Shown piece by piece: positions 31,885 through 41,700 of a stretch of 64,000 nt of DNA (the first letter of the stretch is position 1; each line of letters opens with the position of its first letter). Position numbers and translations under genes: made by a program. The DNA comes from Ichthyophis bannanicus. Lineage: Eukaryota; Chordata; Amphibia; Gymnophiona; Ichthyophiidae. The notes under the pieces are model-generated. The model had not been told where the DNA came from. It did not search any database and saw nothing but the letters and a program-made list of their open reading frames with translations. The stretch is from contig CM066035.1 in assembly GCA_033557465.1 (NCBI GenBank), forward strand, positions 896,551,309 to 896,615,308, read 5' to 3'.

Positions 31885-31986
31885 CCCATATGTGAAGACT
31901 CATTCCTGCTTGTTCCTGGAGATAGCACAGTTACTTACCTGTAACAGGTGATCTCGGGGAACAGCAGGAATAAGTCTTCACAACCC
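31885..31986 (+). repeat. DIRS internal complementary region of D3
   Basis: CATATGTGAAGACTCATTCC, TGCTTGTTCCTGGAGATAGC, CACAGTTACTTACCTG, TAACAGGTGATC, GGAACAGCAGGAATAAG in sequence. The reverse complement reads as the element 3' end joined to its 5' start. Confidence 0.9.
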
Positions 31987-32084
31987 ACCCACCTCCCCTA
32001 GGAGTTGTATCTATCTATCTTTCCTTTCCTCTCTCTCTCTTTTGTCTCAGCTTTAAAACTCGAACTGGAGAGAGGCGGTTGGGA

Positions 32085-32251
32085 AAGGCGGGAAGGCAGC
32101 GCGCAGGTGCTGTGGGATGCTCCCAAAAGCTTTCTTACTGGACGCTGGGGAGCGTTCCTGCGCAGGCTCCGTCGGTACCGACGATACCCATATGTGAAGA
32201 GTTATTCCTGCTGTTCCCAGAGATCACCTGTTACAGGTAAGTAACTGTGCT
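32085..32251 (+). repeat. D3 3' inverted terminal repeat with extension
   Basis: Contains the perfect 12-bp palindrome GTCGGTACCGAC at 32171-32182, CATATGTGAAG, and the extension CACCTGTTACAGGTAAGTAA, which includes the ideal splice-donor string CAGGTAAGT at 32234-32242. Confidence 0.88.
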
Positions 32252-33480
32252 CTCTTCTGATGGTTTGTCATTTGTGTTCAGAGCAGCGGATCAATCTTGC
32301 ACAGTCTTTAAATTCTGATGGTATGTTTTCATGATCATATTTTGTTACATTCATGAGCGACTTGCTCTTTATCAGCTTCAGCTTGAGTTTGCATATTCAT
32401 AGCTGGTGAATCCCATACCATAGTTAGCTCCAGATTTGTCTGTTGAGCTATAGTAGGCTTCCACAGATATAGTCAATTTAATTTTTGTACAATCCATTGT
32501 GCGACGTGGACGTGTACAGTTGCTGCTCATTTTGCTGAAAGAAGGTGTTTGAGATGAATAGATCGATAGAATTCTGCAAGACCAACAGTCTTTCCCCAGC
32601 ATAGTTTGTTGCCAAGCCTATATTTTCCGACCTCTTCACCATCTTTTTTGTTCCCAACCTTTGTGTTCTAGTCACCCATGACCATCAGTATATAAGATGT
32701 TTTTAGCACCACTGTATATAGCCCACATTGTACATAACTCAAACTAATCTAGCACACAACACAACACGCACCCAACTAAACTTTCACCCTCACTGCATGT
32801 ATAACACACTCACACTACCAGATTGTTTGCTGTGATACCACCTTGATTATTATGATAAGGCGGTTTAGAAATACTGTTAAATAAATAAAATAAAAAAATA
32901 AATAAAATAAATCTTGTTTGTGTGTTCAGTTTGTTTCAGCTTGTACTTGTTCATAAAAGTGATTGACTGTATCCTCTCTTGCAGCTGTTATTGGCCATAT
33001 ACCTGAATAATAGTTGTGGTTGGGCATTCCTCGTAAACTATAGAAATTGTGTTCATGGACTGCATTGTATTACACTTCTTGCAATTTTTTTTCTTAAAAA
33101 TGTAACACCATTTCTTCTTTCTTTCATTTCCAGTGTAGTATGCCCAAGTAGTAATCAGTTTGAAAGTGCCTGAAGCCATTCCATTTCAGTTCACTGACAC
33201 CCAACAGATTAAATTGTGTACATTCTATTTATTCTGGACTACCTCTAGCTCCCCATGGTTCATGCTTCATACTTTCTATATCCCATCATGTAAGACATCT
33301 TTGAAACTTCTGACTCATTTCTATGGAAATATCAGATCTGGCACTACAAATGTCTCCATCTGTTTTCGGGTTTCAGTGTCTGGTGTTAAATTAAAAACAA
33401 ACCAACAACAAAAAAGCATAAACCACTGGAAACTGCTCACATGGTGCATAGTTGAGGTTATGTATAATTCGAGGCATTTC
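32252..33480 (-). mobile_element. RTE/BovB-like LINE endonuclease remnant, antisense
   Basis: Decayed antisense fragment. Near 33130-33190 the complement reads LGVSELKWNGF, like the LGISELKW motif of RTE/BovB endonucleases. Near 32470-32700 it reads NTFFQQNEQQLYTSTSHNGL and VGNKKDGEEVGKYRLG, like the NTFFQQ...WTSPDG..RNQIDYI and GDFNAKVG regions. There are many stops, and a short L2/SINE-type tail interrupts it at about 32700-32920. The edges are approximate. Confidence 0.65.
32700..32920 (+). mobile_element. L2- or SINE-type 3' end
   Basis: Ends with ATACCACCTTGATTATTATG, ATAAGGCGGTTTAGAAATAC and a TAAATAAATAAAA run: the hairpin-plus-A/T-tail design of the L2 and SINE ends in this window, in + orientation. 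No coding sequence. Confidence 0.6.
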
Positions 33481-33621
33481 ACCTTTGCTAAAACATTCCC
33501 ATACTGTGTATAGCTGTGCAGGAAGATTTTAATTCGAAGCTTATCAAGTGACTTGAAGATCCTAAAGTTCAGTGGATTGGGCATGCTAGTCATTTTCCTG
33601 AAAAGTTAGATGCCTAGTGAA

Positions 33622-34321
33622 TATAAGAAAAGCCACACTGGGTTGGACTAAGGTTCATCAAGCCCAGTATCCTGTTTCCAACAGTGGCAAATCCAGCTCA
33701 TAAGTATCTGGCAGGTTCCCAGAAAGGTATACAGGTTCCACAGTGCTTGTCCCGGGGCAAGCAGTGGATTTCTCGGGTCCTCTTTAATAGTTGTTTATGG
33801 ACCTTTCCTCTAGAAACTTGTCTAAACCTTTTTTAAACCCAGCTGCACTAACAGCTTTTACTACATCCTCCGGTAACGAATTCCAGAATTTGATTACACG
33901 ATGAGTGAATTTTTTTTTCTTATTTAGTCTTAAATGGGTTACACTGTAGCTTTATTGCATGCCCCCTAGTCTTTCTAATTTTTGATGGTGTAAAGAACCG
34001 ATCTATGTTGACCAGTTCCACTTCGCTCAATTTATAGACCTCTATCATATCTCCCCTTAACTGTCTTTTTTCCAAGTTGAAGAGCCCTAATCTTTTCCTC
34101 ATAGGGGTATTCTTCCATCCCCTTTACCATTTTCTGCTATATCCTTTTTAAGATATGGAGACCAGAACTACACACGGTATTCAAGGTGTAGTCGCACCAT
34201 GGAATGATACAGAGGCATTATAATATCCTTGACTTTATTCTCCATTCCTTTCCTTATGAGCCCTAGCATTCTATTTGCTATCTTGGTCACCGCTGCACAT
34301 TGGGTGGAGGGTTTAAATGTA
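33622..34321 (-). mobile_element. CR1 LINE, copy h, antisense 3' end, cut by D4
   Basis: Antisense CR1 with the 3' end at 33622 (CACTGGGTTGGACTAAGG, CCCAGTATCCTGTTTCC), then RT C-terminal codons: complement frame 33920-34102 RLGLFNLEKRQLRGDMIEVY and 34168-34437 ANRMLGLIRKGMENKVKDII. It stops at AAATGTAAC, where the D4 5' ITR begins. Confidence 0.87.
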
Positions 34322-34660
34322 ACCTCCAGGAACAAGCAGGAATGAATCTTCACATATGGGTACGTCTGTACCGACGGAGCCTGCGCGGGAACACTCCCCA
34401 GCTTCCCAAAAAAGGAAAGCTTTTGGGAGCATCCCACAGTGCCTGCGCGCTGCCTTCCCGCCTTTCCTAACCGCCTCTCCCCAGTTCTTCTTTTCCGCGG
34501 GGCCAGCAGGTCGTGTTCCTGTCACCGCTGAAGAAGTTCTTTGTTTTATTTTATTTCTTTGGTCGCGCGTCTGCCTTCCCCGACGTCGGACCGGTACCGC
34601 CGGTCTTTCTTTCTTTTCTTCTAAAAAACCCCCCAAAAAACATATTTTCCCTCACTTAGT

Positions 34661-36560
34661 GTGTTTTTCCTCTTTTGGGCCTTAGGCCTCACGAAAAATT
34701 TTCCTTATGGAAAAAAACCAGCCTCCGGGTTTAAAAAATGCACTAAGTGCAGCGGTACTATTTCTCTTACCGACACCCATGAATGGTGTCTCAAATGTTT
34801 GGGTCCTGACCATTCCATTTTGGATTGTTCGTCCTGCTCCTTGATGTCTAAACGAGGTTTACAGAACCGAGCAGCCAAGCTCCATGTGCTGTTTCCCTCT
34901 GATGCAGCTTCAGTGGCATCGATGTCTTCCAGGGCTGCTTCTTCCTCCCATGGATCTCAGGTAACCAAACATAAATCCAGCCGGTCCTCGAAGGGTAGAT
35001 CTCCTTCCAAGCATCGAGATGCCTCCGGGCTTGCCTTCGAGGATCCTGCACCGGCAAAACAACCCCGGCGGGAAGCTCCGGCTTCCAAAGCTCCACCTAT
35101 GGGGTTACAGGTTGACATCAATGGCACGGCCTCGACCGATCACCTGTTAGAATAGTCTGGGGTACCGGCGCAACCTTCCGGTACCGAATTCCAGGCATTC
35201 ATGGCGTCGATGGATCAGAATGTCCTATCCATGCAGCAGGCTATCACGGCCTTCATTCAAGCTGCGACGCCGCTGATACCACAACAAACTCCGTTGTCGG
35301 TATCCGCTCCGAAACCGGCACCAGTGTCGGTACCGGTACCGACTGCATCGACATCGACCAGGATGCCGACTGCAGCGGTTCCCTGTCCAGGGATGTCCAT
35401 CGGTACCGAACCGGTACCGATGATGCCCGATGTCGATACCGCTCGATACGCGTATCGAGCTTTGGGAGAGCACCCTGACAGTCGATACTTTGATTCCTCC
35501 GAAGATTTTAATGCATCGGAGGAGTCTGCTGAAGTATCCATAGCCCTTCCTGAAGAGCCTTCTTCTCCAAAAAGAAGAATGTCTCTTCCAGAGGACTTGT
35601 CCTTCCAAGACTTCATAAGAGAAGTGGCTAAAGGGCTTTCTATTTCAATAACCTCTGAATCAGAGCCTAGAGCTAAAAAATTGGATATTTTAGGTTATTC
35701 TAAGGCTCCTAAGAAGGCAGTCACCTTGCCAATTCATGAGATTCTTTAGGATCACATGATTGACTTATGGGAGACTCCTCTCACTATCTCTCCTCATTCT
35801 CGTAGATTGGACACTATGTACCGTGTCCCTACTTGTCCTGGGTTTCATAAAACACAGCTTCCTCACCATTCTATTGTGGTGCAGTCAGCTATGAAAAAGA
35901 TAGAGTGCAAAAAGACACTCCTCTGCTCCTCCAGGAAGAGAATGCAGGACCTTGGATGCTTTTGGTAGGAAAATCTTCCAAGCCAGTATGCTCATTGCCA
36001 GAATCAACTCCTATAGTCTTTATATGGGTATGTTTCTGAAAGAAGTTGCAGATAAGCTGCACACTTTCCTCCCTTTTCTTCCAGAGAATAAAAGGGGAGA
36101 ATTTCTTATTTGGCTTAAGCATGCTCAAGATATTTTAAAGTTTTCCAACCGTGCAGCTTTTGACTCCTTTGAGGGTGCCAGCAGAGCTTCGGCCATTGCC
36201 ATAGCTGCTCGCAGAATTGCTTGGCTCCAGGCTTTTGATCTAGAATCTTGGGTCCAGGATGGCTTGGGAAATCTTCCCTGTACAGGTGAAAACCTGTTTG
36301 GCAAAGATTGGCAAATAAAAGCCACTCAAATGGATGCAGAAAATTCTGCTTTGGATAGACTTTCAAAGTCAACCTCCATTCCTGCCAAGAAAAAACCTTT
36401 CAAGAAGTCTTTTTTCAAGAAAGGCAGATTCCATCCTGCTTCTGGCCAACAATCATCTACAGGTCGTTTTGCTGATAAACGTCAGCAACCTAAACAGGCC
36501 AGGCCTAAGCCTACAGTGGCTGCTGTAACTCAGCAGACCCAGCTTCCTCAGGGTTTTTGA
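34661..36560 (+). pseudogene. DIRS D4 gag, broken
   Basis: Frame 34661-35155 holds the Cys-pair N-terminus (KKCTKCSGT, CLKCLGPDHSILDCSSC) and SQVTKHKSSRSSKGRSPSKH. The family start Met (34709) is out of frame because of extra As. A TAG at 35153-35155 and another at 35747-35749 interrupt the same frame, whose middle part (35201-35749) has the PVPTAST Pro/Val tract and LSFQDFIREVAKGLSIS. A 2-nt loss near 35898 shifts to 35952-36560: FGRKIFQASMLIARINSYSL, AAFDSFEGASRASAIAIAAR, LPCTGENLFGKDW and a Lys/Arg/Gln-rich C-terminus that may bind nucleic acid. The C-terminal domain resembles LAP2-alpha-like Gag proteins of DIRS elements. Confidence 0.88.
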
Positions 36561-36561
36561 C

Positions 36562-37710
36562 TTGATGCTAGAGAACTTAGCCTTTCTGGCTCTGAAACAG
36601 CCAGAGCCTCTCACCATTCCAGGAAGGTTAGCTCATTTTGCTCCCAGATGGGAGCAAATTACAGCAGAGCACTGGACCCTCTCCATCATAAGAGAGGGCT
36701 ACAAACTTCATTTCTCAAACCTTCCTCCCCACACCATGGTGAGACATGTCAATTCTCCAACATCTCTCCTCGACCTTCTAGGTTAGGAGGTGGCTACCCT
36801 TCTTGCCCAAGGGGCAATAGAAGAAGTACCTCTTCTTCAACAGGGGTCAGGGTTTTACTCCCCCTACTTTCTGATCCCAAAGAAAACAGGGGGCTACACA
36901 CCCATATTAGATCTCAGAGAATTGAACACATTTCTATGCAAGGAGAAATTCAAGATGCTTTCTCTAGGCACTCTCCTTCCATACCTTCAGAGTCAGGATT
37001 GGCTTTGTTCTCTAGATCTCAAGGATGCGTACACACATGTCCTCATCCATCCATCTCACAGAAGGTTCCTCCGTTTTCTTTTCCAAGGAAAGCATTACCA
37101 ATACAGGGTGCTTCCTTTCGGTCTGGCCTCTGCTCCAAGAGTGTTCACCAAATGCATAGCAGTAGTAGCTGCATTTCTACGCACTCTGGGAATATTTGTA
37201 TTCCCATATCTGGACGACTGGCTCATCCGAGCTCCATCCCAGTCAGAGTCCCAGACTTCCCTGGACTGCACAAGGCGCATTCTGCAGTATCTGGGACTTG
37301 TGGTAAACCTCCCAAAGTCCCAGCTCATCCCTACTCAGTCCCTAGAGTTCATATGGGCCTGGCTAGATACTACCACTGCAAGGGCCTATCTTCCTCAGGC
37401 CCGTTGCCTACGCCTAGTGCAGTTAGCCTCCCAGATTCAGTCAAAGAGCCATTTAACTGCCCGGGAGATGCTACAACTGCTGGGCCACATGGCATCTACA
37501 GTGCATGTGGTCCCCTGTGCTCGTCTTCACATGAGAGCAGCTCAATGGACTTTGTCCACCCAGTGGACTCAAGCATCAGGGGCTCTGTCAGACAAAATAG
37601 CAACCTCCAGGCGCCTCTTTTGGTCTCTCCAGTGGTGGATGTCCACCCAAAATCTGTTGCTGGGGTCCCCCTTCCAACAGTTGTTGCCCCAGGCAACCCT
37701 CAACAGATGC
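36562..37710 (+). pseudogene. DIRS D4 reverse transcriptase
   Basis: RT that copies the element RNA. The frame starts at 36562 (MMLENLAFLALKQPEPLTIP, WEQITAEHWTLSIIREGYKL), has one TAG at 36784-36786 where D7 reads Gln, then stays open. In the part from 36790: IEEVPLLQQGSGFYSPYFLI, PILDLRELNTFL, SLDLKDAYTHVLIHPSHR (catalytic Asp), VLPFGLASAPRVF, VFPYLDDWLIRA (YLDD, residues 140-143 of that part), and the thumb-like LTAREMLQLLGHMASTVHVV. A 2-nt loss near 37700 throws the downstream RNase H out of frame and leaves this frame to run into the recombinase by chance. Confidence 0.92.
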
Positions 37711-38482
37711 CTCCCAAACAGGTTGGGGAGCTCATCTACAAGACCTCTCCACTCAAGGCACTTGGTCCCCACAGGAGACCTCTCTTCATATCAACCACTT
37801 GGAACTTCGAGCAGTTTTTCTAGCTCTCAAGGTCTTTCATACCCTCCTCAGCTACAAGACAGTCCTCATTCATACGGACAATCAAGTAGCCATGTTTTAC
37901 ATAAACAAACAAGGAGGAACTGGCTCTCTGTCGCTTTGCAACGAAGCTTTAAGATTATGGGCCTTCGCCAGAGAGCATCAAATCCATCTCCTGGCAGTAT
38001 ACCTCCCAGGAATCCAAAACTCTTGGGCAGACAGACTCAGTCAAGTTCTGCTTCCACAGGAATGGTCCCTGCATATGGATCAGGTACTCAGAATCTTCCA
38101 AGAATGGGCAACCGCGGACATAGACCTCTTTGCAAGTCCGTGGAATGCCAAACTTCCCCGGTTCTGTTCCAGAATTCCGTGTCAGGGAGTTCAGGCCAAG
38201 GATGCCTTCCTCCTTCATTGGGGTCAGGGCTTCCTGTATGCCTTTCCACCCATTCCCTTGATTCCCAAGACTCTGTTCAAACTCCAGAGGGATCAAGGAT
38301 CTATGATCTTCATAGCTCCACGCTGGCCACGCCAAGTGTGGTACCCTCTACTTCTGCATCTCTCCCAAGCCCCCTCCCTGGACTTTGGAGCTGCTCCAGA
38401 CCTTCTGTCCCAGGAGGAAGGGACTTTGTGGCACCCAAACCCCAAGTCCCTTCACCTCAGAGCTTGGTTACTGAAGGCCTAG
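37700..38482 (+). pseudogene. DIRS D4 RNase H and bridge domain
   Basis: Read from about 37700, one frame over from RT because of the 2-nt deletion. ELRAVFLALKVFHTLL and VLIHTDNQVAMFYINKQGGT carry the Glu and Asp of RNase H. The first Asp block (TDAS in D1) is damaged to an NRC-like reading by the deletion. The DIRS-conserved bridge follows: FQEWATADIDLFASPWNAKL, DAFLLHWGQGFLYAFPPIPL, IFIAPRWPRQVWYPLLLHL, stop at 38482. In the parent element this was one ORF with RT. Confidence 0.88.
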
Positions 38483-39519
38483 ACCTTCAAGGCTTGAATC
38501 TTTCTCAGCAAGTGAAGGATATCCTCCATGCTTCCAGAAAACCTTCCACCAGGCGTTCCTATGCTTTTAAGTGGAAAAGATTTTCCATTTGGTGTGCTGA
38601 AAAGGGTCTTGACCCTCTAGCACTACCTTTAAATTCTCTGTTAGACTATCTCCTGCATCTTTCCAATGCAGGACTTAAGACAAATTCAGTAAGAGTCCAT
38701 TTGAGTGCTATTGCAGCGTCCCTTAAGCCCATCAATGGACAACCTATCTCCTCTCATCCTCTCACTGCAAGATTCATGAGAGGCCTAACTTTAACTAAAC
38801 CTCCCATTAGGCCTCCTCCGGTGGCATGGGACTTAAATTTGGTTCTTGGTCAGCTTATGAAGCCACCTTTTGAACCCTTAGCCACTACCTCCTTGAAATT
38901 TCTTTCCTGGAAGGCTATTTTCCTCATTGCAGTCACTTCTGCTCGCCGCATCAGTGAACTGCAGGCCTTAGTGGCTAATCCACCTTATACAAGGTTCCAT
39001 CATGTTAATTTAGTCCTTAGGACAAATCCACACTTTATGCCTAAAGTGGTCTCACCTTTTCATCTTAATCAAGAGGTATATTTACCTGTCTTTTTTCCAG
39101 CTCCTCATGCATCCAGTGCAGAGAAGAATCTTCATACTCTGGATTGTAAAAGAGCTCTTGCTTTTTACTTACAAAGGACACAGCAACATAGAAAGGCTTC
39201 CCAGCTTTTTGTTGCTTTTGATCCTTCTCATTTGGGACTTCCAGTCTCTAAGAGAACACTGTCCAATTGGATTGCTCAGTGTATTTCTTTCGCCTACCAG
39301 AGTAAGAACCTTTCTCTGGAGAGCCATGTCACAGCTCATAATGTGAGGGCCATGGCCACCTCTATGGCTCATCTAAATTCTGTGTCCATCGACCAGATCT
39401 GTCGAGCAGCCACCTGGGCCTCGGTTCATACCTTCACAGCCCATTACTGCTTGGACAAGGACTCCCGCCGGGATGCCTTGTTTGGTCAGGCTGTCCTCAA
39501 ACACCTGTTCCATTCTTAA
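38053..39519 (+). pseudogene. DIRS D4 tyrosine recombinase, catalytic residues intact
   Basis: Recombinase that would join the circular DNA to the genome. It is open to 39519. The N-terminal part overlaps the bridge in the -1 frame; the conserved start is near LNLSQQVKDILHASRKPSTR. The core has NSVRVHLSAIAASLKP, PPPVAWDLNLVLGQ, VTSARRISELQALV (Arg codons 38944-38949), LPVSKRTLSNWIAQCISFAY, HVTAHNVRAMATSMAHL (H-x-x-R) and HTFTAHYCLDKDSRR with Tyr at 39445-39447. No stop is seen in the domain. I list it as a pseudogene because the element around it is broken and the true start is unclear; the domain itself might still be functional. Confidence 0.9.
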
Positions 39520-39631
39520 ACAACTCCTACCCTCCTTCCCTGGATGGATGCCTGAGATCCATAGGAGGACGTAGAACCCTTCCCAGGGTCTCATATCCTT
39601 GGGGATCTCCCAGGCATCTTAGCTAGGGAGT

Positions 39632-39733
39632 CCCCATATGTGAAGACTCATTCCTGCTTGTTCCTGGAGATAGCACAGTTACTTACCTGTAACAGGTGAT
39701 CTCTGGGAACAGCAGGAATAAGTCTTCACAACC
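39632..39733 (+). repeat. DIRS internal complementary region of D4
   Basis: CATATGTGAAGACTCATTCC then TGCTTGTTCCTGGAGATAGC, ACAGTTACTTACCTGTAACA and GGAACAGCAGGAATAAGTC. The reverse complement spans the joined 3' and 5' ends of D4 itself (39940-40002 followed by 34322-34360). Confidence 0.92.
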
Positions 39734-39789
39734 CTCCCACCTCCCCTAGGAGTTGTACCTCTTTTCTATCTTTCCTTTCCTCTCTCTCT

Positions 39790-40002
39790 CTATTGTCTGA
39801 GCTTTAAACTCGAACTGAGGAGAGCTGGTTATGAAAGGCGGGAAGGCAGCGCGCAGGCGCTGTGGGATGCTCCCAAAAGCTTTCCTTTTTGGGAAGCTGG
39901 GGAGCGTTCCCGCGCAGGCTCCGTCGGTACCGACATACTCATATGTGAAGACTTATTCCTGCTGTTCCCAGAGATCACCTGTTACAGGTAAGTAACTGTG
40001 CT
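39790..40002 (+). repeat. D4 3' inverted terminal repeat with extension
   Basis: Complement of 34322-34480. It carries AAAGGCGGGAAGGCAGCGCG, GGGATGCTCCCAAAAGC, the palindrome GTCGGTACCGAC at 39923-39934 and CAGGTAAGT at 39985-39993. Confidence 0.9.
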
Positions 40003-40204
40003 TTGTGTGCAAGGGTAGCAATATAGCCACTCCAGAAGGCAAGAAAAGCCTCTTTACACCACGTGATCTCTCGTGCTGACAGCCGTTCCACCAGCATCAG
40101 GTTATGAAAGCAGCTGCGCCATTCCCAAAATGAGGGAGCCTTCTCATTTTGTCAGTGCCTAAGGAAAGGCCTCTTCCCCATCAGACAGGCCTCCCATGAC
40201 TTTT
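40003..40204. other. Unrecognised spacer between D4 and CR1 copy i
   Basis: About 200 bp with no ORF or repeat that I recognise. If CR1 copies h and i were once one element, this replaces roughly 400 bp of expected CR1 sequence. Confidence 0.5.
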
Positions 40205-41700
40205 TAATTTCGCCAAGAGTCTCTGATGAGAGGGACCTTATCAAAGGCTTTCTGAAAATCCAGATACACTGTCAACTGACTCACCTTTGTCTGCCTGTTT
40301 GTTCACACCTTCAAAAAAAAAAATCAGATTAGTAAGACGAGACTTTCCTCGGCGAAATCTATGTTGGCTTTCTCCCATCAACCCATGACTATCTACGTGT
40401 TCAATAATTTTATTCTTTATAATGGTTTCTACCATTTTGCCTGGTACTGATTTCGGGCTCACGGGTCTGTAGTTTCCCAGATCACTCATGGAAACCTTTT
40501 TAGAAAATGGAGTTACATTGGCCACTCTACAATCCTCAGGTGCTACAGATGATTTTAATGATTGTTCACAGATTATTAATAGTAGCTCTGCAATCTCATA
40601 TTTAAGTTCTTTCAACACCCTTTGATGTATACCATCCGGTCCAGGTGACTTGCTACTCTTCAGTTTATCAAACAGCTGTAATAACGTTTATTGGTATTTC
40701 TTTCAATTCTTCCGATACGTCACCTTTAAATACCATTTCAGGCATGGGTAACTTCCATACATCTTCAGTAAAGACTGAAGCAAAAAATTCATTCGGTCCC
40801 TCTGCTATGGCCTTGTCCTCCCTTAGTGCCTCCTTTACCCCTCTCTCATCCAGTGGTCCATCTACAGGTTTCTTGCTACGAATGTACTTAGTTCTTATCA
40901 TGTGCTTTTGCTTCCACGCTAAGCTTTTTTTTTTTTTTTTTTTTGTTTTTGTTTTATAATTCTCTTTGCCTGCCTTATCAGTGCCTTTGCATCTAATTTG
41001 CCAGTATGTTTCTCTTTTTCTTCATTTGACTCCTTTTTCCATTTCCTGAAAGATGCTTTTTTTGGCTACAAGAGCCTCTGACAGCACCTTTAAACCATGC
41101 TGGCAGTTTTTTGGCCTTCCACTTAAAGCGTGGAACACACATGATCTGAGCTTCCAAGACAGTATTTTTAAACCACACCCATGCTTGATGTAAGCCCTTA
41201 ACCTTTGCAGCTGCTCCTTTTAGTTTTTTCTTAACTATTTTCCTCATTTTATCAGTCTCCCTTTTTGAAAGTTAAAAGGTAGTACTGTAGATTCCTTGCC
41301 GTCATCCTTCCATTTATTTATTATTATTTATTTATTTACATTCTCTTATATACCGCGCTATTCTGCATCACTGCGGTTTACATTGAACAAACTGAAATTA
41401 CATTGAACAGGGCATTATAACTTGGAGATAACTATTTTACAGGGAACATGGGCTATGGAGGGTTAAGTGGCTTGCCCAAGACCACAAGGAGCACCTGTGG
41501 GACTAGAAACCCCAGTCCTTCCGGCCCAAGGTTGCTGTCATCTAGTGGGATTTGAACCCCCGACCTTCCAGCCTGAAGTACCTTGCCCCAGCCACTAGGC
41601 CACTCCTCCACTCCTCCACTTATTAAATCAAATGCGATCATGCTGTGAGGTGCTTAATGTTTTGTCCTGTCTTGGCCACTTTTGAGATCCCTAAATTTAG
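40205..41700 (-). mobile_element. CR1 LINE, copy i, antisense, with SINE inside
   Basis: Antisense CR1 RT N-terminus and linker. 40241-40618: SLKSSVAPEDCRVANVTPFS, YRPVSPKSVPGKMVETIIKN, GKSRLTNLIFFFEGV. 40668-40901: GPNEFFASVFTEDVWKLPMP. 40993-41247: basic linker KKLPAWFKGAV. A T-run at 40926-40944 and a SINE (41313-41616) interrupt it. The left end at 40205 is near the palm motif and the right end is approximate. Confidence 0.83.
41313..41616 (-). mobile_element. CORE-SINE, antisense, in CR1 copy i
   Basis: Full-length antisense SINE nearly identical to the one at 5800. Tail TTATTTATTTACATT, hairpin TATACCGCGC...TGCGGTTTACATTG, CORE near 41460-41490, box B complement GGGATTTGAACCCCCG, box A complement CCACTAGGCCA (41592-41602). 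A probable ~10-bp target duplication is CCATTTATTA/CCACTTATTA. Confidence 0.83.

Larger units (their letters stand above)
27599..32251 (+). mobile_element. DIRS retrotransposon D3, rearranged
   Basis: Bounded by the 5' ITR (ATCTCCAGGAACAAGCAGG at 27599) and the 3' ITR extension ending GTAAGTAACTGTGCT (32251). Order: ITR, gag to about 29460, a junction that skips RT and most of RNase H, bridge and recombinase copy 1 (to 30466), a jump back to bridge, recombinase copy 2 (to 31770), internal complementary region (31885-31986), 3' ITR. Not autonomous. Confidence 0.92.
34322..40002 (+). mobile_element. DIRS retrotransposon D4, structurally complete (5.68 kb)
   Basis: Best-preserved DIRS here. 5' ITR from 34322, gag 34709-36560, RT from 36562, RNase H and bridge to 38482, overlapping recombinase to 39519, internal complementary region 39632-39733, 3' ITR ending at 40002. 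No LTRs, no DDE integrase and no protease, as expected for DIRS. No target duplication is evident, again as expected. ORFs carry a handful of stops and 2-nt indels, so it is recent but not active as it stands. Confidence 0.94.

Noticed and set aside
32252..33480. Host gene related to craniofacial development protein 2
   Set aside because: The ISELKW and NTFFQQ motifs are those of the RTE/BovB endonuclease that appears in such gene names; the fragment is full of stops and antisense.
26262..41700. CR1 copies g, h and i as parts of one CR1 split by D3 and D4
   Set aside because: The segments overlap in CR1 coordinates and the DNA next to the DIRS ends does not rejoin, so at least two separate CR1 copies are needed.
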